Positions 8,843 to 15,479 of a stretch of DNA of 19,704 nucleotides are shown piece after piece. The stretch is taken from assembly GCA_045403145.1 (NCBI GenBank), contig JAXIPA010000091.1, positions 1 through 19,704 of the forward strand. Direction: 5' to 3'. This DNA is from JAJYKN01 sp045403145. Its GTDB lineage: Bacteria; Nitrospirota; UBA9217. Under the pieces are notes generated by a model. That model saw only the letters and a program-made list of their open reading frames with translations. It did no database searches and was not told where the DNA came from. The first letter of the stretch is position 1. Each line of letters opens with the position of its first letter. The position numbers and the translations under genes were made by a program.

Positions 8843-8905
8843 ATGGCAGCCAAGAAGAAGGCGAAGAAGAAGGCAACCAAGAAGAAGGCCACCAAAAAGA
8901 AGTAG
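8843..8905 (+). CDS. Tiny lysine-rich peptide, copy 1 (20 aa)
   Basis: Twenty codons: MAA then KKK blocks divided by A, AT and AT; 12 of 20 residues are Lys, 11 of them coded AAG. ATG 8843 follows AAAGGGGGTGGAG, a very strong ribosome site. The same AAAGGGGGTG-N7/8-ATGGC arrangement precedes a second lysine-rich ORF at 9154, which argues that both are translated genes. An in-frame ATG at 8819 would add eight residues but would place the ribosome site inside the gene. Composition recalls the tails of H1-like bacterial histones (AAKKK repeats), suggesting DNA or RNA binding, but no domain is present. It lies 47 bases after the HEPN stop and could be its co-transcribed third gene. A hairpin at 8936-8961 follows. 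Function unknown. Confidence 0.6.
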   Translation: MAAKKKAKKKATKKKATKKK

Positions 8906-8935
8906 TTTTCATACATCGAGTCCCGTAGTGGGGCC

Positions 8936-8961
8936 CGCCGGGGGCTCGGATGCCCCCGGCG
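8936..8961 (+). terminator. Perfect 10-bp GC hairpin after the lysine-rich ORF
   Basis: CGCCGGGGGC (8936-8945) and GCCCCCGGCG (8952-8961) pair exactly around TCGGAT. Only a weak T-run follows (tattta), so it may be an RNA-stabilising end or an inefficient intrinsic terminator rather than a strong one. Confidence 0.55.
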
Positions 8962-8966
8962 TATTT

Positions 8967-9054
8967 ACTCCGTTAGAGAAAGTCGTCGGCTGTCGCCGGC
9001 ATGTGGTTCAGCAGCATGATGTCATTAATTGGGCATATTGTTCTCTAACGGAGT
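8967..9054. repeat. 88-base element bounded by perfect 14-bp inverted repeats
   Basis: ACTCCGTTAGAGAA (8967-8980) is the exact reverse complement of TTCTCTAACGGAGT (9041-9054); with one G-T pair the stem can extend to 17. The 60-base interior has no ORF and no strong fold that I can see. The flanks are ttt and gaa, so there is no target-site duplication and a mobile element is not supported. A structured RNA or a protein-binding inverted repeat are the alternatives. It lies between the two lysine-peptide ORFs. Confidence 0.7.
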
Positions 9055-9072
9055 GAAAAAACGACCGGCGAT

Positions 9073-9097
9073 CACCCTGTACTCAGGGTGCAGTGTT
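9073..9097 (+). terminator. Hairpin with short T-run
   Basis: CACCCTG (9073-9079) and CAGGGTG (9084-9090) pair exactly around the tetraloop TACT, followed by cagtgtttta. The T-run begins five bases after the stem, so termination would be modest. It precedes the second lysine-rich ORF by about 60 bases. Confidence 0.5.
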
Positions 9098-9153
9098 TTA
9101 TCCTTACACTTTGTTAAACTAAATTATAGGAAGAAGAAAGGGGGTGATGTATA

Positions 9154-9210
9154 ATGGCGACGAAGAAAGCCCCGGCAAAGAAGGCAAAAAAAACCACGAA
9201 GAAGAAATAA
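9154..9210 (+). CDS. Tiny lysine-rich peptide, copy 2 (18 aa)
   Basis: Eighteen codons: MATKK-APAKKAKKTTKKK; nine Lys, the rest nearly all Ala, Thr and Pro. The KKAPAKKAKK pattern is typical of histone H1-like tails. The start is set by AAAGGGGGTG seven bases before ATG 9154, the same leader wording as copy 1 at 8843, so the two look like a tandem duplication that has diverged. A clear intrinsic terminator (9259-9290) follows 48 bases after the stop, giving a complete small transcription unit. The AT-rich stretch just upstream (9110-9130) could hold a promoter but no clear -35/-10 pair is seen. A nucleic-acid-binding role is a guess from charge only. Confidence 0.6.
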   Translation: MATKKAPAKKAKKTTKKK

Positions 9211-9258
9211 CTGATGCAAGCGATGGATGTGATTCATGAGATATACATTTGCAACTCT

Positions 9259-9290
9259 ACCACGAAGCCGGTCTTCGTGGTTTTGTTTTT
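9259..9290 (+). terminator. Strong intrinsic terminator
   Basis: ACCACGAAG (9259-9267) and CTTCGTGGT (9273-9281) pair perfectly around CCGGT and run into TTTGTTTTT. It ends the unit holding the second lysine-rich ORF and separates the accessory island from ftsB. Confidence 0.88.
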
Positions 9291-9355
9291 GAACAGTTTG
9301 TCCCCATCTTTCATTCCTTTCTGTTCGAAGAGGGGGGCTGTGGACCACGACGGAC

Positions 9356-9682
9356 ATGCGCAAACGGAATTACCTCAAGACTGACCGCAGCGCCCGGAAC
9401 GCCCGCATGAAAAAAGCGCTGATCGGCGCGGGCGTGCTGCTCGGCATCTACCTCCTTTCGTCGTTCATCCTGGGCGAGATGGGTCTGATAAAATATTACC
9501 GCATGAAGTCGCAGTATAACGCCCTCACGAAAGAGATCGCAGCGCTCAAGCAGGACAACGCCAAAATGGCCAGGGAGGTACGGGCCTTGAAGACCGACCC
9601 GGACCACCTGGAGCGGATCGCGCGGGACAAACTGGGGCTTGCGCGTCCAGGGGAGATAGTGTACTATTACGGCGAGCCGTGA
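9356..9682 (+). CDS. ftsB: FtsB/DivIC-family septum formation initiator
   Basis: A 108-aa bitopic cell-division protein. Residues 1-19 are basic (cytoplasmic side), 20-39 form one transmembrane helix, 46-80 a coiled coil with many Lys, Glu and Leu, and the end carries the family signature DPDHLERIARDKLGLARPGEIVY (81-103). Length fits (E. coli FtsB is 103 aa). It would sit in the inner membrane and bind FtsL/FtsQ at the division site through its periplasmic coiled coil. The ATG at 9356 is the only good in-frame start near the helix; the GA-rich ribosome site (gaggggggc) is rather far upstream, so translation may be weak. In many genomes ftsB follows eno; here it follows the accessory island instead, and a GH57 gene comes next. 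Confidence 0.85.
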   Translation: MRKRNYLKTDRSARNARMKKALIGAGVLLGIYLLSSFILGEMGLIKYYRMKSQYNALTKEIAALKQDNAKMAREVRALKTDPDHLERIARDKLGLARPGEIVYYYGEP

Positions 9683-9690
9683 CTATAACC

Positions 9691-9776
9691 AGAAGTTGAG
9701 ATGTTGGGAAATTGTGAATTTGGGAAGTTAAGAAGCTCGGTATGAGGCATATCTTCTCACCTTCCTACCTTCTCAT
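9691..9776. repeat. Imperfect gaagtt/cttctc inverted repeat between ftsB and the GH57 gene
   Basis: A purine-rich left half with recurring GGGAA and AAGTT words (9691-9735) faces a pyrimidine-rich right half (9753-9776, cttctcaccttcctaccttc). The innermost 14 bases match at 11 positions when one is reverse-complemented. It looks like another dispersed intergenic repeat, and the longest GH57 frame starts within it. Confidence 0.5.
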
Positions 9777-9798
9777 CGTCATGCCGTACCCCGACCCC

Positions 9799-12003
9799 AT
9801 GTCCGATCATCCTCTCTATATAGCCTTTGTCTGGCACATGCATCAGCCATACTACAAGGACGACATTACGGGTTCCTATATCCTCCCGTGGGTCAGGATG
9901 CACGGCATCAAGGATTATTACGACATGCCCGCGCTCCTGTCGGATTTTCCCGACATCCACCAGACCTTCAACCTCGTCCCCTCGCTCCTGAAACAGATCC
10001 GCGACTACGTGGAGAACAATGCGACCGACAAGTTTCTCACCCTGACGCTCAAGCCCGCCGCCGAACTCGATCGGGAAGACAAACTGTTTTTGCTCAAAAA
10101 CTTCTTCATGGCGAACTGGGACACCATGATCAAGCCCTACCCCGCGTACTGGCAGCTGCTCGACCGCAGGGGATACAGCGTGTCTCCCAACGACCTTCAA
10201 AACGCCGTCCGGTATTATACAACCCAGGATTATCTCGACCTTCAGGTCTGGTTCAACCTGACCTGGTTCGATCCGCTCTTCAAGCAGAACGATCCGTTCC
10301 TCAAAGGACTCATTCAGAAGGGTTCCGGGTACACTGAGAATGAAAAGGCGCTCCTCATCCGGAAGCAGCGCGAGGTCATGGCGCTCATCATCCCGGAGTA
10401 CAAGCGGCTTGCCGGGATGGGCCGGATCGAGCTCACAACCACGCCGTTTTATCATCCCATCCTGCCGCTCCTGTACGACACGGACCTCGCAAAAGTCGCC
10501 ACGCCCGATATCCATCTGCCGGCAAACCGTTTCTCTCACCCGGAGGACGCGACAGCGCAGATCGAACGTGCTCTTGCCTACCACGAGGAACTATTTGGCT
10601 CCCGGCCGCGGGGTATGTGGCCCGCCGAGGGGTCGGTTGCCGAAGAGATCGTGCCGCTCCTGGCCGCCGAGGGAATCAAATGGATCGGCACCGACGAAGG
10701 GGTGCTCAGCCGCTCGCTCGGCATCCACATCGAACGGGACTTCGCCGGGGTGATGAAGAACCCCGAGGTGCTCTACAAGCCCTACCTCGCCGGGAAAGAA
10801 GATAAATACGTCTCGATTGTGTTCCGCGATCATACGCTTTCCGACCTGATCGGCTTTGTCTATTCGAAATGGGATTACAAGAATGCGGTGCATGACCTCA
10901 TCGACCGGCTTCACCGCGTGAGGCGGGGGCTTTCGGGCGGACCGCATCTGGTTTCGATCATTTTGGACGGCGAGAATGCCTGGGAATACTACCAGAACGA
11001 CGGCAGGGATTTTTTCCTCTATCTCTATGAACGGCTGAGCGCCGAACAGGGACTCCGGTGCGTCTCGGTCGGGGAGTACCTGAGGGAGAATCCGGCAACG
11101 GCGGTCATCGACCGGCTGCACGCCGGTTCATGGATCAACGCGAATTACCGCGTCTGGATCGGCCATGAGGAGGACAACCGGGCGTGGGATTTGCTTGCGC
11201 AGACGCGGCAGGCGCTCACGGACTACGCCGCCCGGAACGGCGACGCGGGAAAACTTGCTAAAGCCTGGGAAGAGGTCTTTATCGCCGAGGGGAGCGACTG
11301 GTGCTGGTGGTACGGCGACGATCACTTCTCCGAGAACGACGAAGAGTTCGACCTGCTGTTCAGGACGCACCTCATGAACGTCTACCGCATCATCGACGCC
11401 GATGTCCCTGATGAACTCCAGATACCGATCCTGCGCGAGGACCGGCAGGCGCTCCCGACCGTGGAGCTGACGGCGTTTATCTCGCCGACGATCGACGGTG
11501 TGGTCACGAATTACTTTGAATGGCTGCCGGCGGGGTTCTATGACGTGAGCCAGGGCGGAGGCGCCATGCACCGGGGCGCTTCCATCATCACGCACATCTA
11601 CTACGGCTTCGACCTCAAAAACATGTTCATTCGTCTCGACCCGAGCGGGAACCTCAACGATGAGAAAGTCGGTGACCTTGCGTTCTTCATCAATTTTCTG
11701 GACCCCAAGGGGCTGGACGTGGAGATCAGGCTCGTGCCGCAGGAACGACGGGTAAGCGCGGCCCTTTTCAAGAGTGAGAACGGGAACCGGACGCTCACGT
11801 CGGCGATCCATACGGTCGCGGCAAACGACATCGTCGAGCTTGCCGTTCCCTTTGAGCTGATCGGCGTCAAGGCAAACGAGGACGTGCAGATTTTCGTGAC
11901 CGTCGAGCGCGCGGGGTCGGAAGTCGAAAAGTGGCCTTACCGCGGGTACATCCAGTTCAAAGTCCCGACCGACGACTTCGAGGCCATGATGTGGCAGGTG
12001 TAA
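9799..12003 (+). CDS. Glycoside hydrolase family 57 protein (alpha-amylase / amylopullulanase type)
   Basis: A GH57 enzyme of 734 aa, acting on alpha-1,4 (and perhaps alpha-1,6) glucans by a retaining mechanism. Numbered from ATG 9799: conserved region 1 HMHQPYYKD at 13-21, region 2 GRIELTTTPFYHP near 208-220, region 3 GMWPAEGS with probable nucleophile E277, region 4 LDGENAWEYY with probable acid/base D390. From about 500 on there is a beta-rich C-terminal domain like those attached to amylopullulanases. No signal peptide is evident, so it probably acts in the cytoplasm on storage glycogen. In-frame ATGs at 9742 and 9781 would add 19 or 6 residues, but that stretch is repeat DNA, lacks a ribosome site and does not look like the family; ATG 9799 gives the usual MSxxPLYIAFVWHMHQP start. 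Exact substrate is unknown. Confidence 0.85.
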   Translation: MSDHPLYIAFVWHMHQPYYKDDITGSYILPWVRMHGIKDYYDMPALLSDFPDIHQTFNLVPSLLKQIRDYVENNATDKFLTLTLKPAAELDREDKLFLLKNFFMANWDTMIKPYPAYWQLLDRRGYSVSPNDLQNAVRYYTTQDYLDLQVWFNLTWFDPLFKQNDPFLKGLIQKGSGYTENEKALLIRKQREVMALIIPEYKRLAGMGRIELTTTPFYHPILPLLYDTDLAKVATPDIHLPANRFSHPEDATAQIERALAYHEELFGSRPRGMWPAEGSVAEEIVPLLAAEGIKWIGTDEGVLSRSLGIHIERDFAGVMKNPEVLYKPYLAGKEDKYVSIVFRDHTLSDLIGFVYSKWDYKNAVHDLIDRLHRVRRGLSGGPHLVSIILDGENAWEYYQNDGRDFFLYLYERLSAEQGLRCVSVGEYLRENPATAVIDRLHAGSWINANYRVWIGHEEDNRAWDLLAQTRQALTDYAARNGDAGKLAKAWEEVFIAEGSDWCWWYGDDHFSENDEEFDLLFRTHLMNVYRIIDADVPDELQIPILREDRQALPTVELTAFISPTIDGVVTNYFEWLPAGFYDVSQGGGAMHRGASIITHIYYGFDLKNMFIRLDPSGNLNDEKVGDLAFFINFLDPKGLDVEIRLVPQERRVSAALFKSENGNRTLTSAIHTVAANDIVELAVPFELIGVKANEDVQIFVTVERAGSEVEKWPYRGYIQFKVPTDDFEAMMWQV

Positions 12004-12072
12004 TAATTATGGGTTGTTTCCTCTCCTCTCTCTCGATGTCCTTATAAGTCCTTTAAATAACCGCATATTTCC

Positions 12073-12100
12073 TTGACAACAGAAGGGGTTTTTGTATAAT
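12073..12100 (+). promoter_or_regulatory. Consensus sigma70 promoter for glyQ-glyS-ppdK
   Basis: TTGACA (12073-12078) and TATAAT (12095-12100) are both perfect, with a 16-base spacer. Transcription would start near 12107, about 160 bases before the glyQ start. Such a strong promoter fits a housekeeping tRNA-synthetase operon. Confidence 0.85.
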
Positions 12101-12106
12101 AGCAGT

Positions 12107-12265
12107 CTATTTTTCTATCATTCCCGGTTTTTTCCGGCAGGCCCCGAAACAGCGATGAGCTTCAACAATATCGGAGAGACCTCAGTCTCTCCCGGACGGA
12201 CGTTCTTGAGCGTTGACGGCATTGTTGTGTAATTGTTCTTGTTGTTTGCGTGGCAGGGGTAATCA
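12107..12265 (+). promoter_or_regulatory. Structured 5' leader of glyQ
   Basis: About 160 bases without an ORF. It can fold: CCGG-T6-CCGG near 12125-12138, a perfect 8-bp hairpin GGAGAGAC-CTCA-GTCTCTCC (12173-12192), and a possible long-range pairing of CAACAAT (about 12163-12169) with ATTGTTG (about 12221-12227) that would enclose it. I see neither the T-box sequence (AGGGTGGNACCGCG) nor the CCGAAGG core of a glycine riboswitch, and no terminator before the ribosome site. It could be an unrecognised leader or plain untranslated sequence. Confidence 0.4.
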
Positions 12266-13135
12266 TTGACATTTCAAGACCTTATTTTAACGCTGCAAAA
12301 TTTCTGGGCCTCGAAGGGTTGTGTTATTCACCAGCCGTACGACACCGAGGTCGGCGCGGGAACGTTCCATCCCGCAACGTTTCTCCGCGTTCTCGGTCCC
12401 GAGCCGTGGAGCGCGGCGTACGTCCAGCCCTCGCGAAGGCCCACCGACGGACGCTACGGCGAGAACCCCAACCGTTTGCAGCACTACTATCAGTTCCAGG
12501 TGATCCTTAAACCCCATCCGGAAAATGTCCAGGAAATCTATCTCGAAAGCCTCGTCAAGCTCGGCATCAATCCTCTTAAGCACGATATCCGGTTCGTCGA
12601 GGACGATTGGGAATCACCCACCCTCGGCGCCTGGGGGCTGGGCTGGGAGGTCTGGCTGAACGGCATGGAAGTCACCCAGTTCACGTATTTCCAGCAGGTG
12701 GGCGGCATCGACCTCAAACCCGTTTCGGCGGAGCTTACCTACGGCGTCGAGCGGCTTGCCATGTACCTCCAGGGCGTGAACAACGTCTATGACCTCGAAT
12801 GGACCAGGGGCGTCAAGTACGGCGACGTCCACCTCGATACGGAAGTGCAGTTCTCGAAATACAACTTCGAACTCTCGGACCGGGACATGCTCTTCCGGCA
12901 GTTCGAATCCTTTGAGAAGGAGAGCGAGAAGCTCATCAAAGCGGGGGTCGTGCTGCCCGCATACGACTACTGCCTTAAATGCTCGCATACGTTTAATCTC
13001 CTCGACGCCGCAGGTGCAATCAGCGTGACCGAGCGAACGGGCTACATCGCCCGCGTGAGGAAGCTCGCCCGTCTCTGCGCGCACGCGTACCTGGCGCTCA
13101 GGGAGGAGAAGGGGTTTCCGATGTTGAAGCGCTAG
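12266..13135 (+). CDS. glyQ: Glycyl-tRNA synthetase alpha subunit
   Basis: The 289-aa catalytic subunit of the bacterial alpha2beta2 glycyl-tRNA synthetase, a class II enzyme that activates glycine and charges tRNA-Gly. Hallmarks are GCVIHQPYDTEVGAGTFHP near residues 18-36, PSRRPTDGRYGENPNRLQHYYQFQV at 55-79 (motif 2 region), and the WEVWLNGMEVTQFTYFQQVGG and ELTYGVERLAMYLQ segments near 127-170 (motif 3). E. coli GlyQ has 303 aa. The start is TTG 12266: an in-frame stop (TAA 12260-12262) lies immediately upstream, no ATG is available, and AGGGG sits six bases before it. It is read from the consensus promoter at 12073 and is followed by glyS after a 154-base repeat-filled gap. Confidence 0.95.
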   Translation: MTFQDLILTLQNFWASKGCVIHQPYDTEVGAGTFHPATFLRVLGPEPWSAAYVQPSRRPTDGRYGENPNRLQHYYQFQVILKPHPENVQEIYLESLVKLGINPLKHDIRFVEDDWESPTLGAWGLGWEVWLNGMEVTQFTYFQQVGGIDLKPVSAELTYGVERLAMYLQGVNNVYDLEWTRGVKYGDVHLDTEVQFSKYNFELSDRDMLFRQFESFEKESEKLIKAGVVLPAYDYCLKCSHTFNLLDAAGAISVTERTGYIARVRKLARLCAHAYLALREEKGFPMLKR

Positions 13136-13146
13136 GCGCTTCAATT

Positions 13147-13174
13147 GCGGAATGCGGAATGCGGAGTGCGGAAT
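13147..13174. repeat. Four tandem 7-bp units (GCGGAAT) after glyQ
   Basis: GCGGAAT is repeated four times head to tail, with one variant (GCGGAGT, third unit). It starts 11 bases after the glyQ stop and forms the first of three repeat fragments in the glyQ-glyS gap. Confidence 0.85.
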
Positions 13175-13182
13175 AAAAACCC

Positions 13183-13260
13183 GTCATTCCCGCCCCTGCT
13201 TCAATCATGCTGGGGCAGGCTCCGGCGGGAATCCAGGGGTCCATCCGTGTTCATCCGTGG
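13183..13260. repeat. Composite dispersed repeat fragments upstream of glyS
   Basis: ATTCCCGCC (13186-13194) and GGCGGGAAT (13224-13232) form a perfect 9-bp inverted repeat whose wording (gtcattcccgc ... gcgggaatccagg) matches a common intergenic hairpin element. A doubled CATCCGTG (13242-13249 and 13252-13259) follows, typical of a second widespread repeat (catccgtgttcatccgtgg). Identity with known families is from memory. The longest glyS frame translates through all of this, but the real start lies downstream. Confidence 0.7.
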
Positions 13261-13289
13261 TTGCAATCATATTTGTCTTTGGAGTTATT

Positions 13290-15368
13290 TTGGGTAAAGA
13301 ATTCTTATTAGAGATCGGGACCGAAGAGATTCCGTCCCGTTTCATAGAGCCGGCACTCCAGAAGATGAAGGAGCTTTTTTCCTCGCTCCTCGCATCCGGC
13401 CGCGTTGCGTCCCGCGGGGAAATGAAGGTCTTCGGCACGCCGCGTCGCCTGGTCCTGTACGTTTCCGACATGGATGAACGGCAGGCTGATGTCTCGAAGG
13501 AAGTGACCGGCCCGCCGAAGAAGGTCGCCTTCGGGCCGGACGGCGCGCCGACCAAAGCGGCGACCGTATTCGCCGAGAAGAACGGAATCCCCGTCTCAGC
13601 ACTCACGGTCAAGGCCACGGACAAGGGCGAGTATGTTGTCGCCCGGATCGATGAAACGGGTATTGCCACCGCGGACTGGCTCAAACAGGCGCTGCCCGGA
13701 TTCATTCTGTCGATTCCGTTTCCCAAGTCCATGCGCTGGATGGACAAGGACATACGGTTTGCGCGGCCCATCCACTGGGTCCTTTCCCTCTGGGGCGGTG
13801 CCGTGGTGGAATTCGAATTGAACGGGATCAAGAGCGGTAATCTTACACGTGGACACCGGTTCATGAGCCCCGGCGCATACCTGGTAAGGGACTTCAAGTC
13901 CTATGCCTCGCAGGCGGAACCCAATTTCGTGGTGATAGACCCCGATGCGCGGAAGCAGCGCATCATGAAACAGACCCAGGAACTGGCGAAGTCCAGGAAC
14001 GGGGCCGTGCTCGAAGACGCGGGCCTGGTGGACGAAGTGGCGAACCTCGTCGAATACCCGGTCGCGGTCATGGGCGCCTTCAACAAGGATTATCTCCGGG
14101 TGCCGAAAGAGGTCCTGGTCACGGCCATGCGGGAGCATCAGCGCTACTTCAGCGTGGTGGACGCGAACGGCAACCTGCTGCCGTGCTTTATCACGATCAG
14201 CAACACCCGGGCCGAGGACATGGAACTCGTACGCGCGGGAAACGAACGGGTGCTCGCGGCGCGGCTTTCGGACGCGGCGTATTTTTTCGACCATGACTTG
14301 AAACAGCCGCTTGCCGATCGCGTCCCCGGGCTCAAAAAGGTCACCTACCAGGAAAAACTCGGAACGCTCCACGACAAGACGATGCGGGTGAAGGAGCTTG
14401 CCGGGTATCTTGCCGGCCTTTTCAAGGCGGACAAAAATGCGGCGCAGCGGGCGGCCGAGCTGTGCAAGGCCGACCTCATCACCGGGGTCGTGGGAGAGTT
14501 CCCCAAACTCCAGGGAGTGATGGGAAGGCATTACGCGATCAGGTCGGGCGAGGAAGCGAAGGTGGCGGACGCTATCCTCGAACACTATCTGCCGCGCTTT
14601 GCCGGAGACAGTCTGCCCGATTCGCTCGAAGGCGTTTGCGTGGGGATCGCCGACCGGATCGACACGATCACGGGGTGCTTCTCCGTCGGGCTCATCCCGA
14701 GCGGTTCTGAGGACCCTTACGGCCTCCGCAGGCAGTCCGTGGCCATCCTGAACATGCTGCTCGACAAGGGCCTCCGTATTTCGCTCATCGACCTGATCGC
14801 CGAGGCGTGCAAGGGATTCGGCCTCCAGAATGCCGACAAGGTCTCCGCGGAGACGATTGATTTTCTCCGGCAGCGACTCGCCGGCATGCTGGCGTCCGAG
14901 GGCATCCGCTCCGATATTGTGGATGCGGCCCTGTCCGTCGCGTTCGACGACCCGCTCATCGCGCGAGAAAAGGTGAGGGCCCTCGACGGGCTCAGAACGT
15001 CGGAGGATTACCAGCCGCTCGTCACGGCCCTCAAGCGGGCGGGCAATATTATCCCGAAAGGCTTTCTTGGCGCGGTCGACGAACGGCTGCTTGCGCAGGA
15101 TGCCGAGAAGGCTCTCTATGCCTCGTTTGTGGAGATCAGGGAACGGGTCCTCGACAAGACCTCGAAGCTTGACTTTCGCGGCGCCCTCGCGGACATCGCC
15201 TCGCTCAGGAAACGCGTCGACGCCTTCTTCGACACCGTCATGGTCATGGACAAGGACGCCGCCGTCAAGGCTAACCGGCTGGCTCTCCTTGCGGGCATCA
15301 CGGGGCTCTTTTCGCGGATCGCGGACTTCTCGCGTCTGGTGTTGAGCAGCGAAGAACCGAAAAACTGA
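13290..15368 (+). CDS. glyS: Glycyl-tRNA synthetase beta subunit
   Basis: The 692-aa beta subunit, which binds tRNA-Gly and is needed with GlyQ for charging; E. coli GlyS has 689 aa. The family's opening GKEFLLEIGTEEIPSRFI directly follows the start; KADLITGVVGEFPKLQGVMGRHYA lies near 391-414 and GSEDPYGLRRQSVAI near 471-485, and the C-terminal roughly 100 residues are the helical DALR anticodon-binding domain. The start is TTG 13290 with GGAG five bases upstream. The open frame continues upstream to an ATG at 13152, but those 46 codons translate repeat DNA and do not resemble GlyS. The TTG matches the one used by glyQ. An inverted repeat begins at the base after the stop codon, then ppdK. 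Confidence 0.95.
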   Translation: MGKEFLLEIGTEEIPSRFIEPALQKMKELFSSLLASGRVASRGEMKVFGTPRRLVLYVSDMDERQADVSKEVTGPPKKVAFGPDGAPTKAATVFAEKNGIPVSALTVKATDKGEYVVARIDETGIATADWLKQALPGFILSIPFPKSMRWMDKDIRFARPIHWVLSLWGGAVVEFELNGIKSGNLTRGHRFMSPGAYLVRDFKSYASQAEPNFVVIDPDARKQRIMKQTQELAKSRNGAVLEDAGLVDEVANLVEYPVAVMGAFNKDYLRVPKEVLVTAMREHQRYFSVVDANGNLLPCFITISNTRAEDMELVRAGNERVLAARLSDAAYFFDHDLKQPLADRVPGLKKVTYQEKLGTLHDKTMRVKELAGYLAGLFKADKNAAQRAAELCKADLITGVVGEFPKLQGVMGRHYAIRSGEEAKVADAILEHYLPRFAGDSLPDSLEGVCVGIADRIDTITGCFSVGLIPSGSEDPYGLRRQSVAILNMLLDKGLRISLIDLIAEACKGFGLQNADKVSAETIDFLRQRLAGMLASEGIRSDIVDAALSVAFDDPLIAREKVRALDGLRTSEDYQPLVTALKRAGNIIPKGFLGAVDERLLAQDAEKALYASFVEIRERVLDKTSKLDFRGALADIASLRKRVDAFFDTVMVMDKDAAVKANRLALLAGITGLFSRIADFSRLVLSSEEPKN

Positions 15369-15440
15369 GCCACGACTAAAGCACGAAGACGCGAAGGAAA
15401 ATCAGGAAAGTTCTTCTTCGCGCCTTGGTGTCTTCGTGGC
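15369..15440. repeat. Inverted repeat of the cacgaagacaccaagg type between glyS and ppdK
   Basis: The left arm (15369-15397, gccacga...cacgaagacgcgaagg) and right arm (15411-15440, ttcttcttcgcgccttggtg...) are imperfect reverse complements, with the GCCACGA/TCGTGGC ends and a GCGAAG/CTTCGC block pairing exactly. The right arm shares 17 identical bases with 47-63. It starts at the base after the glyS stop, so the transcript would carry a hairpin there while still reaching ppdK. Confidence 0.8.
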
Positions 15441-15479
15441 AATCTTTAGGTTTGAAACTTTTTTCAGGAGGACAATCTT

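Noticed and set aside
8819..8905. 28-codon version of the first lysine-rich ORF starting at ATG 8819
   Set aside because: It would bury the AAAGGGGGTGGAG ribosome site in the coding region; the paralogue at 9154 has the same site directly before its ATG, supporting 8843.
8967..9054. Miniature inverted-repeat transposable element
   Set aside because: The 14-bp inverted repeats are perfect, but the flanks form no direct duplication and the outward bases continue the palindrome, which suits a hairpin better.
12107..12265. Glycine riboswitch or T-box in the glyQ leader
   Set aside because: GGAGAGAC resembles the start of a glycine aptamer, but the CCGAAGG core and tandem layout are missing; the T-box consensus and a terminator/antiterminator pair are also missing.
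13152..13289. 46-residue N-terminal extension of GlyS
   Set aside because: It translates tandem and dispersed repeat DNA; the GlyS family begins at the GKEFLLEIGTEEIP segment, right at a TTG with a proper ribosome site.
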